This document shows, in pieces, positions 62,212 to 64,000 of a stretch of 64,000 nucleotides of DNA. The number at the start of each line of letters is the position of its first letter. Position 1 is the first letter of the stretch. Where the stretch lies: positions 206,282 to 270,281 of the forward strand of contig NZ_CAJSLV010000103.1 of the NCBI RefSeq assembly GCF_907177275.1, given 5' to 3'. A program made the position numbers and the translations under genes. The stretch is from Actinacidiphila cocklensis (GTDB lineage: Bacteria; Actinomycetota; Actinomycetes; Streptomycetales; Streptomycetaceae). Below the pieces are notes generated by a model, which had not been told where the DNA came from, did not search any database, and saw only the letters and a list, made by a program, of their open reading frames with translations.

Positions 62212-62567
62212 CAGGCACCACCACCGGACTTACCGGCCGAGGAGGCGGGCGCCACAGGGACGGGAGTGATGGCAGCAGCCCGAAAGCTGATCCCGTGCCG
62301 ATCGCCCATCGACCAGGCGAACGCTTCCAGCCCGGTCACCCGCACCTCGGTGCCCTCAGAGACACCTCGCGGCTCCCCGGTGACCGCTATCTCGATCACG
62401 GACACCCGCCGCCCCTCTTGGCGGACCATCACACCGACCGTGTAGATCGTGTTGCCGTCCTTGTCCTTCTTGACCTCCTGCGTCTCAAAGTTGCTGATCT
62501 TCGCCTCGGGCTCAACTGCGCACCGCAGCACGCCCAAGCGCGTGGTGTCCACAGGGATGGACTGCAT
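62211..62567 (-). CDS. AICE accessory protein upstream of traB
   Basis: A 118-residue beta-rich protein (MQSIPVDTTRLGVLRCAVEP; EVKKDKDGNTIYTVGVMVRQ; VSEGTEVRVTGLEAFAWSMG; ISFRAAAITPV). The core resembles conserved proteins of unknown role next to tra in actinobacterial integrative elements, possibly an OB-type fold. ATG 62567 is favoured by GGAGG 9 nt upstream; ATGs at 62588 and 62606 have none. Its promoter region holds the KorSA-type operator. Confidence 0.75.
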   Translation of the reverse strand: MQSIPVDTTRLGVLRCAVEPEAKISNFETQEVKKDKDGNTIYTVGVMVRQEGRRVSVIEIAVTGEPRGVSEGTEVRVTGLEAFAWSMGDRHGISFRAAAITPVPVAPASSAGKSGGGA

Positions 62568-62611
62568 CCTGCTCGGCCTCCTGGCCATCAAGACGCCAGC
62601 ATTCAACTGAC

Positions 62612-62684
62612 GTCACTCGTCCTGACGAGTGACAAGTGTGCGACTCTTGACGCCAGCACGCAAGCACTTATGCTGACGAGTGAC
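62612..62684. promoter_or_regulatory. KorSA-type operator: palindrome plus half-site
   Basis: A perfect 22-bp palindrome GTCACTCGTC-ct-GACGAGTGAC (62612-62633). The 12-bp half CTGACGAGTGAC recurs as a direct repeat at 62673-62684, 51 bp on. It lies between the transfer operon and the divergent GntR gene. Confidence 0.75.
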
Positions 62685-62725
62685 GTGAGTGAGATGGACG
62701 CCACAGCGCGAACAAGGGGAACGGC

Positions 62726-63505
62726 ATGTCAGAGATCCAGCGCCCAGGAGCGCTCTACCGCCAGGTCGCCGCTGCCATCCGCGACGCCATCTCATCCGGC
62801 GAGTACCCGCCCGGCGCCCCGCTCCCCTCAGAGACCCAGCTCATCGAGCGCTACCAGGTCTCCCGCCCCACCGTCCGCAATGCAGTTGCCGCCCTCCGCG
62901 CCGAAGGGCTCATCGAGGTCATCCACGGCAAGGGCAGCTTCGTCCGAGGGACGCCGACCCCTGTCCTCACCATCGACCGCACAGTGACCCGCAGCAGCGG
63001 CGGCGCGTTCATGATCGGCGGTGACACCAACTGGCAAGCGCCGGAGGCGCCGTCCGTCTACCGAACCAAGACGACCGCGGTCACTGGGCCTCCACTCGGC
63101 CTTGCCGAAGGCGAGGCGCTGTTCGGCGTCGACCGGCTCCTAGCCGACCCGGCTACGGGCACACGCGTGCTTCACCAGGCGCTCATCCCATTCGCCACCG
63201 CTGAGGGGACCAGGCTCGCGGAACACCCGGACACCGAACCCGCAGACATCTACGCCCTGCTGGCCGGGAAGGGCCACTCCCTGTGGTGGTCGGAAACCGT
63301 CCGCGCTCGGATGCCGCTCCCGGACGAGCGCACGACCCTGCAACTCCAGGACGCCACCCCGCTCCTGGAGACCCTGCGCGTCACCCACGGCGCCAAAGAC
63401 CAACCGCTCGTCCTGGAAACCCTGCGCACCAGCGCCGACGCCGCGCAACTCAGCTACCGCGTCACGCGTGAGCAGCCGCACAAGGTCCGCGCGGCCCGCA
63501 CCTGA
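62726..63505 (+). CDS. GntR-family (UTRA) transfer repressor, KorSA-like
   Basis: A 259-residue regulator. The GntR winged helix (LPSETQLIERYQVSRPTVRN at about 32-51, then GKGSFVRG) is followed by a UTRA ligand-binding domain (LFGVDRLLADPATGTRVLHQ; LQLQDATPLLETLRVTHG). In pSAM2, KorSA represses the activator of replication and transfer genes. Here the divergent layout with the palindrome suggests control of the tra/rep operon and of itself. Confidence 0.9.
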   Translation: MSEIQRPGALYRQVAAAIRDAISSGEYPPGAPLPSETQLIERYQVSRPTVRNAVAALRAEGLIEVIHGKGSFVRGTPTPVLTIDRTVTRSSGGAFMIGGDTNWQAPEAPSVYRTKTTAVTGPPLGLAEGEALFGVDRLLADPATGTRVLHQALIPFATAEGTRLAEHPDTEPADIYALLAGKGHSLWWSETVRARMPLPDERTTLQLQDATPLLETLRVTHGAKDQPLVLETLRTSADAAQLSYRVTREQPHKVRAART

Positions 63506-63819
63506 CATTGGCCGGCGCCGCCGAGGTGTCGAAACCTGTCTCCACTTACTCAAGGCGGCTCGCTACCGCTCGCCGCGCGCTCCCCGGCTCACCGCCGGGG
63601 ACGCCGCTCCTGTCTCCGCCCCGCTCCGCCCCCGGCTCCGCCGATCGCGCACCAGCAGCTGGCCACATGACCAGCTCCATGCGAGGCCGGTCGTGGCTGG
63701 GGCGGCCGGCTCCGCGGCTTTAGGCCAAGGCCGTGAAGTTATGGCTGCGTGGTTGCTTGCACGCGTGCTCTGGTCTGCGGGAACGCCGGACGTAGGAAGC
63801 GGAGCCCCGGTAGAACGAC
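63506..63819. other. 314-bp gap between korSA-like gene and transposase
   Basis: No gene is convincing. The left end of an IS4-like element probably lies here, near the composition change at about 63735 (agttatggctgcgtggttg), but no inverted repeat can be confirmed without the right end. Confidence 0.4.
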
Positions 63820-64000
63820 TTGTCGACCAAGACCAGTCATTCCAGCTCGGGAGCTCCGCTGTCCGATCAGTGTGTCATCACGCGTGAAATCACGGTGGCC
63901 GGGGGCTTGTTCGCCCCCGGTCATCTGGGGGAACTCACCCAGATCGTGCCGTTCGAGATGGTCGATGCCGTTCTCGCCGAGACCGGTGCGGCCCAGCGCA
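63820..64000 (+). CDS. IS4-like transposase, N-terminal part (runs off right edge)
   Basis: An open frame of 60 codons from TTG 63820 (STKTSHSSSGAPLSDQCVITR, then EITVAGGLFAPGHLGELTQI and VPFEMVDAVLAETGAAQR). The block FAPGHLGELT...VPFEMVD is characteristic of streptomycete IS4-type transposases. No frame-internal ATG/GTG gives a better start. The DDE residues lie outside the window. Confidence 0.7.
   Translation, partial: MSTKTSHSSSGAPLSDQCVITREITVAGGLFAPGHLGELTQIVPFEMVDAVLAETGAAQR

Overview
The window is a high-GC actinobacterial chromosome segment, almost certainly from Streptomyces or a close relative in Streptomycetaceae. The evidence is very GC-rich third codon positions, frequent GTG and TTG starts, rare TTA codons, a c-di-AMP riboswitch ahead of an M23 peptidase, a chitinase with a DasR-like operator, and two streptomycete-type integrative elements. 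No CRISPR array, rRNA operon or complete secondary-metabolite cluster is visible.

Left region (1 to about 11,070). A radical-SAM gene is cut by the left edge. It is followed by an HTH/TPR regulator, an SDR oxidoreductase, an anti-sigma-type ATPase and a small zinc-motif protein/XRE pair. Next comes integrative-element material: small hypothetical genes, a palindrome-rich intergenic region, a DUF3631 ATPase, an excisionase-like HTH protein, an acidic XRE repressor and a tyrosine integrase. The integrase ends beside the 3' end of tRNA-Thr(CGT), the usual layout for tRNA-site integration. The other attachment site was not found in the window.

Central chromosome (about 11,070 to 57,150). In order: a secreted TAP-type peptidase lipoprotein, a degenerate alpha/beta hydrolase, the DNA polymerase III delta' subunit, a MocR-type regulator divergent from an EamA exporter, and an asparagine-synthetase-like protein with a Gly/Ser/Tyr repeat insert. 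Then an HTH/TPR regulator, L-2-hydroxyglutarate oxidase, TrmB, a PrsW protease, a PLD-helicase-DUF3427 protein and a LuxR/XRE/MBL row. Then cell-wall hydrolases (M23 under a c-di-AMP riboswitch, and a Tat amidase), a Cys-repeat secreted protein, a membrane pseudokinase with a histone-H1-like tail, a DUF4232 lipoprotein, a GH19 chitinase and an I36/FG-GAP secreted protein. Then two MarR/MFS pairs, one with seven tandem 13-bp repeats upstream. Last comes a cassette of a WXG-like protein, a DUF1023 hydrolase and three tandem paralogues resembling a type VII secretion effector module.

Right region (about 57,150 to 64,000). A serine-integrase element has interrupted a DUF4291 gene; only its first ~50 codons remain. 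The element carries a Rep initiator flanked by tiny overlapping ORFs, a small CxxC protein, a small membrane protein, a TraB/FtsK translocase, an accessory protein and a KorSA-like GntR repressor facing a perfect 22-bp palindrome. This is a pSAM2/AICE-type layout. An IS4-like transposase gene starts at the right edge, so the element continues outside.

Most promising for follow-up: the DUF4291 integration site; the GGWCC array inside the DUF3631 gene; the 13-bp operator array; the type VII-like hydrolase cassette; the pseudokinase; and the prion-like insert in the asparagine-synthetase homologue.
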